From Clostridiales bacterium UBA1728 (GTDB lineage: Bacteria; Bacillota; Clostridia; Oscillospirales; Oscillospiraceae), in the NCBI GenBank assembly GCA_002315975.1, contig DCIK01000015.1:49932-113931 (forward strand): a stretch of 64,000 bases of DNA. Direction: 5' to 3'. Shown one piece after another: positions 32,391 to 40,142 of this stretch (position 1 is its first letter; every line of letters starts with the position of its first letter). The notes below the pieces were generated by a model. It was not told the origin of the DNA. It did not search any database and saw only the letters and a program-made list of their open reading frames with translations. Made by a program: the position numbers and the translations under genes.

Positions 32391-32884
32391 GCCTGCTTCT
32401 CGGCCTCTTCCTCACCGTAAAGATCAGGGAATTCCACGGGATAGAAAAGATAGTTCTTCTGGGTGACGGGATCGGTGAAGTCCAGCACTGCGCCGGAGAG
32501 ACGCAGACCCATCATTTCAATGCGCTGCAGACCCTCGCGGAAGGGATAGCCGTCCTCGCAGTCTACCTTCAGGTAGGTGGCAGCGGGGATATCCCAGACC
32601 TTCCAACCCTTGGCGAAGGAGCCGGGCTTGCACTCCACGCCGGCGAGATACAGGCCCTTGGTAAAGTTGTCCTCCCAGGGCTTGTTGCTGCGGGAGAAGT
32701 CGCTCATCAGTCCCCAGATGCCCAGCAGCTTGCCGTCCTTCTGCAGCACCACGGGAGCGATATCTCGAAGGTTCTCCTGCAGCTCCGTCCAAAGGCGGCG
32801 GATCACAGTGGTGCCTTCCTCCGTGGAGCCCTCCCGACCTATGACGGAAAAGGCTTCCTTCTCTACGATTTCATACTTCAGCAT
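32387..32884 (-). CDS. GyrI-like / AraC effector-binding domain protein
   Basis: This 165-aa stand-alone effector-binding domain (GyrI-like SOUL/BRE fold) begins YEIVEKEAFSVIGREGST. It ends with the paired motif DIPAATYLKVDCEDGYPF and GAVLDFTDPVTQKNYLFYPV. Such proteins bind hydrophobic drugs or other small molecules, and free-standing copies may sequester toxins. No DNA-binding part is present. It is the first gene of the nine-gene run 32884-27320; no convincing promoter boxes were found upstream. Confidence 0.85.
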   Translation of the reverse strand: MLKYEIVEKEAFSVIGREGSTEEGTTVIRRLWTELQENLRDIAPVVLQKDGKLLGIWGLMSDFSRSNKPWEDNFTKGLYLAGVECKPGSFAKGWKVWDIPAATYLKVDCEDGYPFREGLQRIEMMGLRLSGAVLDFTDPVTQKNYLFYPVEFPDLYGEEEAEKQA

Positions 32885-32976
32885 AGCAATATCTCCTTAT
32901 TCTCATTAGTTTAAGTGAAGAAACTTGAACCTGTTTCAATGAATTGATTTGTTCTGCAGAGCCCTGTAACCCCGTA

Positions 32977-33080
32977 GGGCACGGCCTCCCGGCCGTGCCG
33001 TGTCAGAAAAGAGCTATGTCCGTTCCATCCGGGCAAAGCAAGACTCGTAGTCTCTTGGCATGGCCGGGAGGCCGTGCCCC
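32977..33080. repeat. Paired palindromic (REP/BIME-like) element
   Basis: GGCACGGCC-TCCC-GGCCGTGCC at 32978-32999 is a hairpin on its own. GGCATGGCC-GGGA-GGCCGTGCC at 33057-33078 is a second one. The two units are inverted copies of each other (one mismatch over 23 bases), with about 57 bases between. This arrangement is typical of REP/BIME or small MITE-like intergenic elements. Confidence 0.75.
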
Positions 33081-33129
33081 ACATTGACTTTTCTACGATT
33101 GCTGTCACTAAGTCCAAACCTTTGAACTA

Positions 33130-33288
33130 ACGCCTTTTCTTTAATACCTTTGTTGCAAAATTCGCCTTCTGCAAAAAGCTCTCCCGCTTTTCTGAGGAAG
33201 CAGACAGCGCCTGCGCGTAGTAGTCGCAGACAATCAGCTGATAAAGATACAGGGGCAGCAGCAGGAATCGGTAAGGGCATATTCCCTT
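33130..33288 (-). pseudogene. Possible gene remnant (membrane-type fragment)
   Basis: On the minus strand an open stretch with coding-like composition reads GICPYRFLLLPLYLYQLIVC and then DYYAQALSASSEKRESFLQK, ending at a TAG. It has no start codon, because a TGA closes the frame directly upstream. A different frame upstream has GGAGG and TTG at 33329-33320, which would need a frameshift near 33250 to join. It may be a broken small gene. Chance coding potential cannot be excluded. Confidence 0.3.
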
Positions 33289-33413
33289 TCAAGCAGACAC
33301 GGCGCTTCAGATGTGGCTTCCAATGAAATCCTCCTTTGCCGGGAGCGCTGTCAGACGGCCACATTCATCCACAAAAGGAGGAATTTATCTGGGAATCGAA
33401 AATTCAGACATAC

Positions 33414-34166
33414 TCACATATCCTCTTGTGCTGCATTATAATCCCGATAGGCGCGGATGCCGAAGAAGAGGAAGGACGCGCCGAAGAGGAAGGCCAGCAG
33501 CTCCACAAAAAGAACAGAGCTGATGGTTCCCAGCTGATAGAGAGCCGCAGGGGCATCTAAAAGCGCATGGAGGAATATGGCCAGCGGGTAACGCCACCAC
33601 TTGGCCGGCTGCCGTACGGCGGTAAAAACCAGAACGGAAAGCCCCACATGGGCCATCAATGCAGAGATACGCTCTGCAATTGCAAGAGCAGCAGTGGACG
33701 GAGTAATGGATGCGGCGGTGGCGAGCAGAGTCTCTGTAGCGGCGTCATCGCCGAGGCTCAGACCGTTTTGCGTCAGCGCAAGCATAATATACGTAGTACC
33801 CAGAAGGATGACCACCTCCATGCCGCCGTGACCGATGCCGTAGGCCACGGAGCAGGACGCGTCATTTTGCCTTTTCAGCAGATAGCGAAAGCCGCAATAA
33901 CGCCCGGTTTCCTCGAATATCCCTGCCGCAAAGGCGGTATAGAGCATATAGAGCAGAGTGGAGGACATGATGGTCTTGGAGAGCGGGCTGTTGCCGGTAA
34001 GGATCACGCTGTGAAGAACGCTTTCCAGAACCGTGGCAAAAAGAGTAAAGCACAGGGCGCCAACAAGGAAGGCGGTGAGCTTCGCGCCGCTGATCTTCTT
34101 CCACAGGAACGTCAGAATCAAGGGAAACAGAAAAGCAAATATGATGACAGCCAGAATGGTATCCAT
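33414..34166 (-). CDS. YhfC-family intramembrane metalloprotease
   Basis: This polytopic membrane protein of about 250 aa resembles the YhfC/PrsW-like group of intramembrane metalloproteases. The candidate zinc residues are in AAGIFEETGRYCGF (EExxR-type), AYGIGHGGMEVV and AIFLHALLDAPAALY. These proteases belong to the wider CPBP/PrsW set. No substrate can be predicted, although the adjacent TetR regulator gene makes local control likely. I chose ATG 34166 because GGAGG lies 9 bases upstream; ATG 34172 is too close. Confidence 0.82.
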   Translation of the reverse strand: MDTILAVIIFAFLFPLILTFLWKKISGAKLTAFLVGALCFTLFATVLESVLHSVILTGNSPLSKTIMSSTLLYMLYTAFAAGIFEETGRYCGFRYLLKRQNDASCSVAYGIGHGGMEVVILLGTTYIMLALTQNGLSLGDDAATETLLATAASITPSTAALAIAERISALMAHVGLSVLVFTAVRQPAKWWRYPLAIFLHALLDAPAALYQLGTISSVLFVELLAFLFGASFLFFGIRAYRDYNAAQEDM

Positions 34167-34184
34167 ATGCATCGGCCTCCAATT

Positions 34185-34823
34185 TTATGTCCGAATGTAG
34201 CTTTCTACAGAGCCTTCAATCTCCTGCCCTTCTCTGGGCGTGAGCGTAACGCGCTGATCCTCGGGAGCGAGCAAAGTCAGGAGAAACCCCCTGCAGGCAT
34301 TGCCCAGGTGCTCACTGCGCTCCTCTTCCGTGAAGCTGCACACACCGGTGGCCAGCAGAGTTGTCATCCCGCAAAGATAGACCCAGAGGAAACGGTACAG
34401 CCTTTCGGCAAGCTCCGAGGAAATTTCAAAGGTATCGGCGATGGTAGAGAGAATCAGCTCCCTGTGCCCCTCCCGCTCCAAAAGCTTTGAGAGGTCGGCG
34501 GAAGCGTTCTGCTCCAGAAAGAGGGCGGAAAACAGCTTCGGTTCCTCTTCGGCGAAGCGCAGCAGCTCCATGCCAAAGCCCTTAAAGGGTGGTGTCATGG
34601 CAAGCCCACGTGCCGCATACTGCTCGTAAATCTCCCGGATGGCATCCAGCGTGGAGCGCTCCAAAGCCTCCATACTGGCAAAATGCGTAAAAACGGAGGA
34701 CGGCGCAACGCCCAAAGCGCTCCCTAAAGCGCGGGCCGTCAGCGCAGAGCTGCCATTGCGCCGCACAAGCTCCACGGAGGCGGCGATGACCTCTTCCCGG
34801 GTCTTTTTCGGTTTCGGCGGCAT
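34185..34823 (-). CDS. TetR/AcrR family transcriptional regulator
   Basis: This 212-aa protein has an N-terminal TetR helix-turn-helix (TREEVIAASVELVRRNGSSA, ARALGSALGVAPSSVFTHFA) and an all-helical ligand-binding C-terminal domain with LFSALFLEQNASADLSKLLE. It probably represses its own operon, which includes the YhfC-type protease gene 18 bases downstream and the small membrane protein gene 3 bases upstream. The ligand is unknown. Confidence 0.92.
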   Translation of the reverse strand: MPPKPKKTREEVIAASVELVRRNGSSALTARALGSALGVAPSSVFTHFASMEALERSTLDAIREIYEQYAARGLAMTPPFKGFGMELLRFAEEEPKLFSALFLEQNASADLSKLLEREGHRELILSTIADTFEISSELAERLYRFLWVYLCGMTTLLATGVCSFTEEERSEHLGNACRGFLLTLLAPEDQRVTLTPREGQEIEGSVESYIRT

Positions 34824-34826
34824 GAC

Positions 34827-35039
34827 TTATTCGTCCCCCTTCTCCTGAACATCGGTCTTCATACGCTTCAGATTCGTCATACACAGGGTAAACTGGCAGA
34901 AGGCAAGAGAAAGATACATGATACCCATGCTGCGCTCTCCGCTGCGAAAATGTCTGAAGGCAGCAAGAGAGAAGCAAAGAGCCGCAACGCCGTTGAGAAT
35001 GGCAATGAACTTGCGATTGGGCTTTCTATTCTCGTTCAT
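34827..35039 (-). CDS. Small membrane protein (70 aa)
   Basis: This 70-aa protein has two hydrophobic helices (FIAILNGVAALCFSLAAFRH and MGIMYLSLAFCQFTLCM) separated by a basic turn (FRSGERS), with charged ends. No family is recognised. ATG 35039 has GGAGGGG 7 bases before it. The gene begins 4 bases after the stop of the GNAT gene at 35044 and ends 3 bases before the TetR start, so it is part of this operon. Confidence 0.75.
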   Translation of the reverse strand: MNENRKPNRKFIAILNGVAALCFSLAAFRHFRSGERSMGIMYLSLAFCQFTLCMTNLKRMKTDVQEKGDE

Positions 35040-35043
35040 GGTT

Positions 35044-36294
35044 TTATCCCCTCCATACAAAGCGCGGACCTTCCTCGCCTATAATACCGGCAGGCACAAA
35101 GCCGGATTTTTCAAGTACTCTCTGCGATGCGGTATTATCAGGCTCGGTTTCAGCCTCAACGCGCTTTACGCAGCCCTGTGCCAGCGCCCATGCCGTCATG
35201 GCTCTAACCGCTTCCGTCATATAGCCCCGGTTCTGATAGGGCTCATAGGTTCCGTAGCCGATTTCCACCGCGCCGTCAGCGCCCAGACCCTTGAAGCAGA
35301 GATCGCCCACGATCACGCCGTCTTCCTTTCTCTCCATGACCCATGCAGCGGCAAAGACGCGATCGCGGGGGTTGGCTTTGCAGGCACTGAGCATTTCCCC
35401 ATAAGCCAGCTTCATTTCCTCGCTCTCCTCCTCGGTAATGAGCTGCTCCATGGCGCTGTCGCTGAGAGGATAGATGCGCAGCCGTTCGCTTTCCACCAGC
35501 GCAATGCGGTACTGCCCCTGAGCAAAGATGCGCTCGAAGCCCAGCTTGCGATAGAGATAATTGGTCACGGGATTCCTCTGATCCACATTCAGATCGGCGA
35601 TAAAGCCCTTCGCAAGAATCTCGTTTTTTCCGGCATTCACAAGTCTGGAAGCCAGGTTCTGCCCCCGATAGGCAGGGCGGGTATATACATTGGAAATGTG
35701 CATGGCTCTGTCGGTGTCCGGCGCAAGGGCTGCCATGGCCACAATGGAGTCATCGCGGCGAAGAATGCGGAAGCGATCCAGATTCCTTTGGATGTCCTCC
35801 TCTGTTGAGCGCTCCTCCAGTCCGCATTCCTCTCCAAAAAGGTTCATCAGCTCCGTCAGCTCCGCTATGTCGTCTTCCGCAGCCCTCTCCACCTCCGGAT
35901 TGCTGGGGGCGTAGACCGTTGCACTCTCCATGTAATCCATAGCCAGAGCCTCGTAATACTCGATATGCTTTTCGCGGCTCATGTAATCGCAGAATACCTT
36001 ACCGATGCGCTCATCGCAGAAAACGCTGTCCAGCTCATAGCCCGCACCGGAAAGATATCCTACCAGCTCCCCCACCAGCTCACAGTCGCCCAGAAGCATC
36101 ATATTATAGGGCAACGGCCTCATACAAAGGAGGGTCTTCTCCCCCTCTGTAGCTCGAAGGACATAGTTACGCTTGTCGGTGCAGTCCATGTATTGGGCAT
36201 CCAGGTAGAAAAAGCCGCATTGCAGGGGGTGGCGGTCAAGAACAGCGCTGTTTTCCTCCACGAAGGCTGCACCGCTTTCATATACCTTTATCAT
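35044..36294 (-). CDS. Multi-domain GNAT acetyltransferase
   Basis: This 416-aa protein has an N-terminal domain of unknown type (1-130), a central GNAT (about 132-270, with HISNVYTRPAYRGQNLASRL and NYLYRKLGFERIF) and a C-terminal RimJ-like GNAT (about 275-416, with IGYGTYEPYQNRGYMTEAV and TASQRVLEKSGFVPAG). The first part may be a degenerate half of a dimeric GNAT (CELVGELVGYLSGAGYELDS). It leads an operon with a small membrane protein gene, a TetR gene and a protease gene, behind a consensus promoter. The substrate is unknown. Confidence 0.87.
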   Translation of the reverse strand: MIKVYESGAAFVEENSAVLDRHPLQCGFFYLDAQYMDCTDKRNYVLRATEGEKTLLCMRPLPYNMMLLGDCELVGELVGYLSGAGYELDSVFCDERIGKVFCDYMSREKHIEYYEALAMDYMESATVYAPSNPEVERAAEDDIAELTELMNLFGEECGLEERSTEEDIQRNLDRFRILRRDDSIVAMAALAPDTDRAMHISNVYTRPAYRGQNLASRLVNAGKNEILAKGFIADLNVDQRNPVTNYLYRKLGFERIFAQGQYRIALVESERLRIYPLSDSAMEQLITEEESEEMKLAYGEMLSACKANPRDRVFAAAWVMERKEDGVIVGDLCFKGLGADGAVEIGYGTYEPYQNRGYMTEAVRAMTAWALAQGCVKRVEAETEPDNTASQRVLEKSGFVPAGIIGEEGPRFVWRG

Positions 36295-36345
36295 AGCTCC
36301 TCCAAATTAACAGCTTTATCTCAAACGCTTGTTTTCTTTTTCGGT

Positions 36346-36374
36346 ATTATATCATTGGCCGAAAAAAAGGTCAA
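36346..36374 (-). promoter_or_regulatory. Promoter of the GNAT/TetR operon
   Basis: On the minus strand TTGACC (36374-36369) is followed after 17 bp by TATAAT (36351-36346), about 50 bases upstream of the gene start at 36294. The rest of the gap to 36590 holds only the terminator at 36470-36500. Confidence 0.75.
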
Positions 36375-36469
36375 GCACAGAGCTTTTTGCCGCTTTGAAT
36401 TCCTTCGCGAAGCGTACTCCTTTGTCATTTTGTATTGTAGGATAACTGCCGGTGGTTAGCCTGCAATGC

Positions 36470-36500
36470 AAAACTGACGCCCCGGGAGTTGAGGCGTCAG
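36470..36500 (-). terminator. Terminator after the permease-CPBP gene
   Basis: CTGACGCC (36474-36481) pairs with GGCGTCAG (36493-36500). Read on the minus strand the stem is followed by TTTTG. It lies about 90 bases beyond the stop at 36591. Confidence 0.6.
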
Positions 36501-36590
36501 TATGTTGCTGATAATCATTTATCCCCTACAGGGAAGCTTTTTGTGCTATCCACACAATCCGGGATGGTTCCTTCGCCGGGGGGATATTTA

Positions 36591-39212
36591 CTACTGTACA
36601 AACGCGATATAGAGCATCAGTCCCAAACAGCAGAGCGCATTGACGATCATGCCCGGGTTGCCCCAGCACATACGAAGGGCGTTTTTTCTGTCGGCTTCGT
36701 ACTTCTCTATGGGGAAGCGCAGCTCCTTGCGGCGCAGAATCAGCAGCATCAGCCCCAGCAGGGTTGTCAGCAGCAGGAAGCCCACATAGCCGAAGTACAG
36801 CAGCAGCGGCGTAGTAAGCCGCGAGGCCAGATTTTCGACGGTCAGCCCCTCCAGAGCCGCCGTGTCAAGCTGCGCCAGAAAAGCGGAAGCCAGAATGCTG
36901 CCCATGGTGTTGATCAGCATATGCAGAATCAGGCTGTAGCGCATCCGCCCCGACTTCACATACACGGTGCCGAACACCAGTCCCAGCAGAAAGGCGTAGA
37001 AAAACTGGCTGAAGTTCCCGTGGAAAAGGCCGAAGAGCAAAGCGGACACCAGCACAGCGCGCCTCTGCCCGTAGCAGCGAAGACGATCAATGATGCACTT
37101 GCGGAAGGTATATTCCTCGATCAGCGGGGCAATGCCCACGATGAAGAGAATCTTCAGCGCCTCCGATTCCCCACTCACCAGCTCTAAAACAGGATTGACC
37201 GTGGGATTACCGCTGACATTACTCAGAAACGCCGTAAAGACCGTACCGATCAGGTTGCCGACATACATGAGGGTTACGGAGAGAATAATCGCCGTCAGCA
37301 TACCCGTAAAGCCCAGAGGCTTTTTCTCCAGTCTGTCCTCCGGTGCTTTGCCGAAAATCTTAAGCGCCACTGGAAAGGCAACGCAATAGAGCGGTGCAAA
37401 GGTTGCGAGATAAGAGATCACTTCGCTCTCCAGCAGCTCAGGGGGTATGAAGCGCAGCACAAGCAGCTGCAAACCGGAGCCCACAGCAAGAAACGCGAAG
37501 ACCCCGAAGCCGATACGGGAAAAGCGCTTTTTCGCCTCGTTCATGTCGGCGCTGAAGACGGGTACGGCGAAAGCGGAGTGCTCCATAGGCGGATCAATGT
37601 AGCGGGGAATCAGACTCAGAAACACCGCGCCTAAGAGCGCATTGACCACCACCGCAGCGCAGACGGCAAAGGGAAGCTGCTCCAGCACCACGCCAAGGGC
37701 AATGAGCAGCACATCCGGGATCAGGCCGAAGTAGACGAACATCACCTGAATGATATTTCTGACCAGCGTCCCGGCGTTTTTCGGCGCGGAGGCATCCAGA
37801 AAGGCAGATACCGTGCTGCCGTAGAAATCCACCGACACAATCAGCAGCGTCCAGACCAGCAGCTTCAGCGGCGTGCCGCCGAAGAAGAGCGTGACGAGCA
37901 TGGCAGGCAGCAGATCCAGAAGGCAGCAGACAGCGTTACCCAGCAGAGAATAAAAAAGCTTCTTCTCCGTGGATTCGGGAATGAGCAGGAAGAAGTCCAT
38001 TTTCACATCCGTTGCAAAGCTGTCTCCCAGAGAGCGGTAAAAGCCGATCACGCCCAGAGCCATGACCACGGGATAAAAGGGGTCTGTATCCAGAGCCCTC
38101 CGGCAGAAGATGCTCACACCCGCGGCTGCCAGCAGATAGACCTCCATGGTTTTGGTGAGAAAGCCGAGTTGAGCGAAGCGGAAGCGGTTATAAATGGTTT
38201 TCGCAAGAAAGACATTGGCACCGCTGCCGTAGTTCAGACCGTCCCGGCGCAGCTTATCGCTGCGATCCTTCTTGCGTTTGCCCATGGCCACGGTGGTCTC
38301 TTCGCCCTGGGCGCGGCGGCGAGCCTCGGCGGTCTCTTCGGATTTGGCCATGGCATCCTCGTAGAAGTCGGCTTTGATATGATAGATGATATACACCAAA
38401 GCGGCAATGCCTGAAAGGATGGCAAGCAGCACCAGAAGAGCACTCCTCCACTGGGCGGTCATACCGTAGTAGGCAAAGCCCTTGAGCCAGCCCCAGAGCG
38501 GGACGGCGCGGCTGATTTTCCCATTAAAGAGAGCTACTGCCGCCTGAGCAGGCGTACCGCCCAGCTTCCGATAGCGCAGGAAAAACAAAGCAAAAAGCAG
38601 GGTCAGAACGCCATATATCCAGTAGCGCAGCGTGTCCTGCAGGCGCTTACTGCGGGCGCAGAGCATATAGAGCAGTACCTGAATGAGCTTGGAGACAGCC
38701 ACGGTGAGAGCCAGAGCTGCAATCACGCTCAGCGCAGAACCCAGACTCATGCCCAGATTCAGAACCATGTTGGGAACCTGAAAGAGCAGATAAAGGCCGA
38801 AAAACAGCGCTGTCCCCAATTGGGTACCCAGCCGAAACAGCAGCACCGACTGGGGTGCCAGCGGTGAAGCAAAAAGCAGCGGCACATCGGCAGGCAGAAA
38901 AATCCTGCCGCCGTTTTTATCCGCCGAAAGAGCCTGTACGGTAAAGATCAGCAGTACCACCAGTCCCGCCGCCAGCTCGGCGGCCTCCTCGCGCTCTATG
39001 CCCAGCTTTTGCTCGACGGTGGGCTTTTCTTCCACCTCTTCCACCTGCTCTTCGTCCTTCTCCCCTGCCATGGTCGAGAGGGTTGACGCACCCACACCGA
39101 TCAGGCCGCCTATCAGTGCACAGACCAGAATGAAGACCAGCATCCAGCTCTTGAAGAGCTTTTTTAAGGCGTTGAGAAAGGTATGGAAGGTATAGTAGAA
39201 AAAGAGCTTCAT
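36591..39212 (-). CDS. Putative ABC exporter permease fused to CPBP intramembrane protease
   Basis: This is a very large membrane protein of 873 aa with about 17 or more hydrophobic segments. Residues 1 to about 560 resemble the 'putative ABC exporter' permease type (ALSADKNGGRIFLPADVPLLF, LFASPLAPQSVLLFRLGTQL). A charged cytoplasmic loop spans about 285-330. The C-terminal part (about 590-800) is a CPBP/Abi protease with APLIEEYTFRKCIIDRL (EExxxR), LFGLFHGNFSQFFYA (HxxxN-like) and ILHMLINTMGS. All CPBP motifs are present. The gene overlaps the ATPase gene by 4 bases (ATGA), so both form one transporter. The substrate is unknown. Confidence 0.85.
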   Translation of the reverse strand: MKLFFYYTFHTFLNALKKLFKSWMLVFILVCALIGGLIGVGASTLSTMAGEKDEEQVEEVEEKPTVEQKLGIEREEAAELAAGLVVLLIFTVQALSADKNGGRIFLPADVPLLFASPLAPQSVLLFRLGTQLGTALFFGLYLLFQVPNMVLNLGMSLGSALSVIAALALTVAVSKLIQVLLYMLCARSKRLQDTLRYWIYGVLTLLFALFFLRYRKLGGTPAQAAVALFNGKISRAVPLWGWLKGFAYYGMTAQWRSALLVLLAILSGIAALVYIIYHIKADFYEDAMAKSEETAEARRRAQGEETTVAMGKRKKDRSDKLRRDGLNYGSGANVFLAKTIYNRFRFAQLGFLTKTMEVYLLAAAGVSIFCRRALDTDPFYPVVMALGVIGFYRSLGDSFATDVKMDFFLLIPESTEKKLFYSLLGNAVCCLLDLLPAMLVTLFFGGTPLKLLVWTLLIVSVDFYGSTVSAFLDASAPKNAGTLVRNIIQVMFVYFGLIPDVLLIALGVVLEQLPFAVCAAVVVNALLGAVFLSLIPRYIDPPMEHSAFAVPVFSADMNEAKKRFSRIGFGVFAFLAVGSGLQLLVLRFIPPELLESEVISYLATFAPLYCVAFPVALKIFGKAPEDRLEKKPLGFTGMLTAIILSVTLMYVGNLIGTVFTAFLSNVSGNPTVNPVLELVSGESEALKILFIVGIAPLIEEYTFRKCIIDRLRCYGQRRAVLVSALLFGLFHGNFSQFFYAFLLGLVFGTVYVKSGRMRYSLILHMLINTMGSILASAFLAQLDTAALEGLTVENLASRLTTPLLLYFGYVGFLLLTTLLGLMLLILRRKELRFPIEKYEADRKNALRMCWGNPGMIVNALCCLGLMLYIAFVQ

Positions 39213-39919
39213 GCCTGCTCCTCCAGCCCCTCGGTAACGGAGAAAAAGAGCTGCTCCAGCGTCTGGGAGCTTCTCTCCAGCTCCTCACGCTCCACATTGG
39301 CACGGATTGTCCCCTTCTGCATGATGATCGTGCGATCCCAGAGCATATCCACGCTGTCGATGATGTGCGTGGAGATAAGCAGAGTCTTCCCCTGCTGGCG
39401 CATCTCCTCCATCAGGAGCTTTAGCTCCTTGATGGCATGGGGATCAAGACCGATCATGGGCTCGTCCAGCAGGAGCACCTGAGGCTCAGGCAGCAGCCCA
39501 AGACAGAGGTTCAGCTTCTGCTGCATACCCTTGCTGAGCTCGTCGCCGAACTTCTTGCGCTGCTCCGTCAGTTCAAAGCGTTCAAAAAGCGTGTTCACGC
39601 GCTCCTTGTAATCCTTCAGCTTGTATGCGCGAGCCAGAAACTCCATGTGCTCCGACACCGTCAGGTTCGGATACAGGCTGGGCAGCTCCGGAATATAGCC
39701 CAGAAGACGGCGAGCCTCCGGCGTCTTATGGACGAAACCGCCGACGCTGATCTCGCCTTCGGCACGAAGTAAGCCGATGACGGACTTCATAACCGTACTC
39801 TTACCGGCTCCGTTGGGCCCCAGCAACACGGTGACGCTGCCGTCTGTCAGCGTAAAGGACACATCGTCGCAGGCCTTGTTTTTACCGTAGGTTTTCGTGA
39901 GATGAGAAACACTTAGCAT
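39209..39919 (-). CDS. ABC transporter ATP-binding protein
   Basis: This 236-aa ABC ATPase has Walker A LLGPNGAGKSTVMKSV, the Q-loop-type GYIPELPSLYPNLTV (Glu-Leu in place of the common Gln), the signature ELSKGMQQKLNLCLGLL (LSKGM rather than LSGGQ), Walker B VLLLDEPMIGLDP and the H-loop TLLISTHIID. The pattern is that of exporter ATPases with drug, bacteriocin or membrane-stress substrates. I chose ATG 39919; longer in-frame starts would overlap the promoter. It is transcribed together with the permease-CPBP gene and divergently from the XRE regulator gene. Confidence 0.92.
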   Translation of the reverse strand: MLSVSHLTKTYGKNKACDDVSFTLTDGSVTVLLGPNGAGKSTVMKSVIGLLRAEGEISVGGFVHKTPEARRLLGYIPELPSLYPNLTVSEHMEFLARAYKLKDYKERVNTLFERFELTEQRKKFGDELSKGMQQKLNLCLGLLPEPQVLLLDEPMIGLDPHAIKELKLLMEEMRQQGKTLLISTHIIDSVDMLWDRTIIMQKGTIRANVEREELERSSQTLEQLFFSVTEGLEEQA

Positions 39920-39956
39920 GGGTATCACTCTTTCTGTAAAAAAATGGGATGCGTGC

Positions 39957-39985
39957 ATTATAATACAGGCGGGATTATGATGCAA
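39957..39985 (-). promoter_or_regulatory. Promoter of the ABC/CPBP operon
   Basis: On the minus strand TTGCAT (39985-39980), a 17-bp spacer and TATAAT (39962-39957) lie about 38 bases before the ABC ATPase gene start. It fires divergently from the XRE gene promoter. Confidence 0.7.
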
Positions 39986-40027
39986 GATGAAAGGCCGCTG
40001 AAAAAAGAGCTGAATCAGCAGAAAAAT

Positions 40028-40087
40028 TTAGTTAAAACTAATGTTTCGGAACATGTGTATATTTACCGTAGAGTCATACTCTACGGT
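40028..40087. promoter_or_regulatory. Two palindromes between divergent promoters (candidate operators)
   Basis: TTAGTT-AA-AACTAA (40028-40041) and ACCGTAGAGT-CAT-ACTCTACGGT (40065-40087) are perfect inverted repeats. They lie between the minus-strand promoter at 39957-39985 and the plus-strand promoter at 40095-40123. The second palindrome is of a size typical for an XRE dimer, so it is a natural candidate for binding by the adjacent regulator. Confidence 0.5.
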
Positions 40088-40094
40088 TCGTTTC

Positions 40095-40123
40095 TTGCAA
40101 GGGGAAGCGCTTCGTCGTATACT
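40095..40123 (+). promoter_or_regulatory. Promoter of the XRE-desulfoferrodoxin gene
   Basis: TTGCAA (40095-40100), a 17-bp spacer and TATACT (40118-40123) lie 20 bases before the start codon, with AGAGGTGAT as the ribosome site. Confidence 0.65.
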
Positions 40124-40142
40124 CCATGCAGAGGTGATAAAA

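Larger units (their letters stand above)
32885..33413. other. Intergenic region, no intact gene
   Basis: About 530 bases lie between the GyrI-like gene and the YhfC-type protease gene. I see the paired palindromic repeat element at 32977-33080 and a possible decayed minus-strand reading frame at 33130-33288. The remaining sequence shows no convincing coding region. Confidence 0.7.

Noticed and set aside
33014..33364. 116-codon frame on the minus strand across the palindromic element
   Set aside because: It runs through the repeat hairpin and is not the frame with coding-like composition in this stretch.
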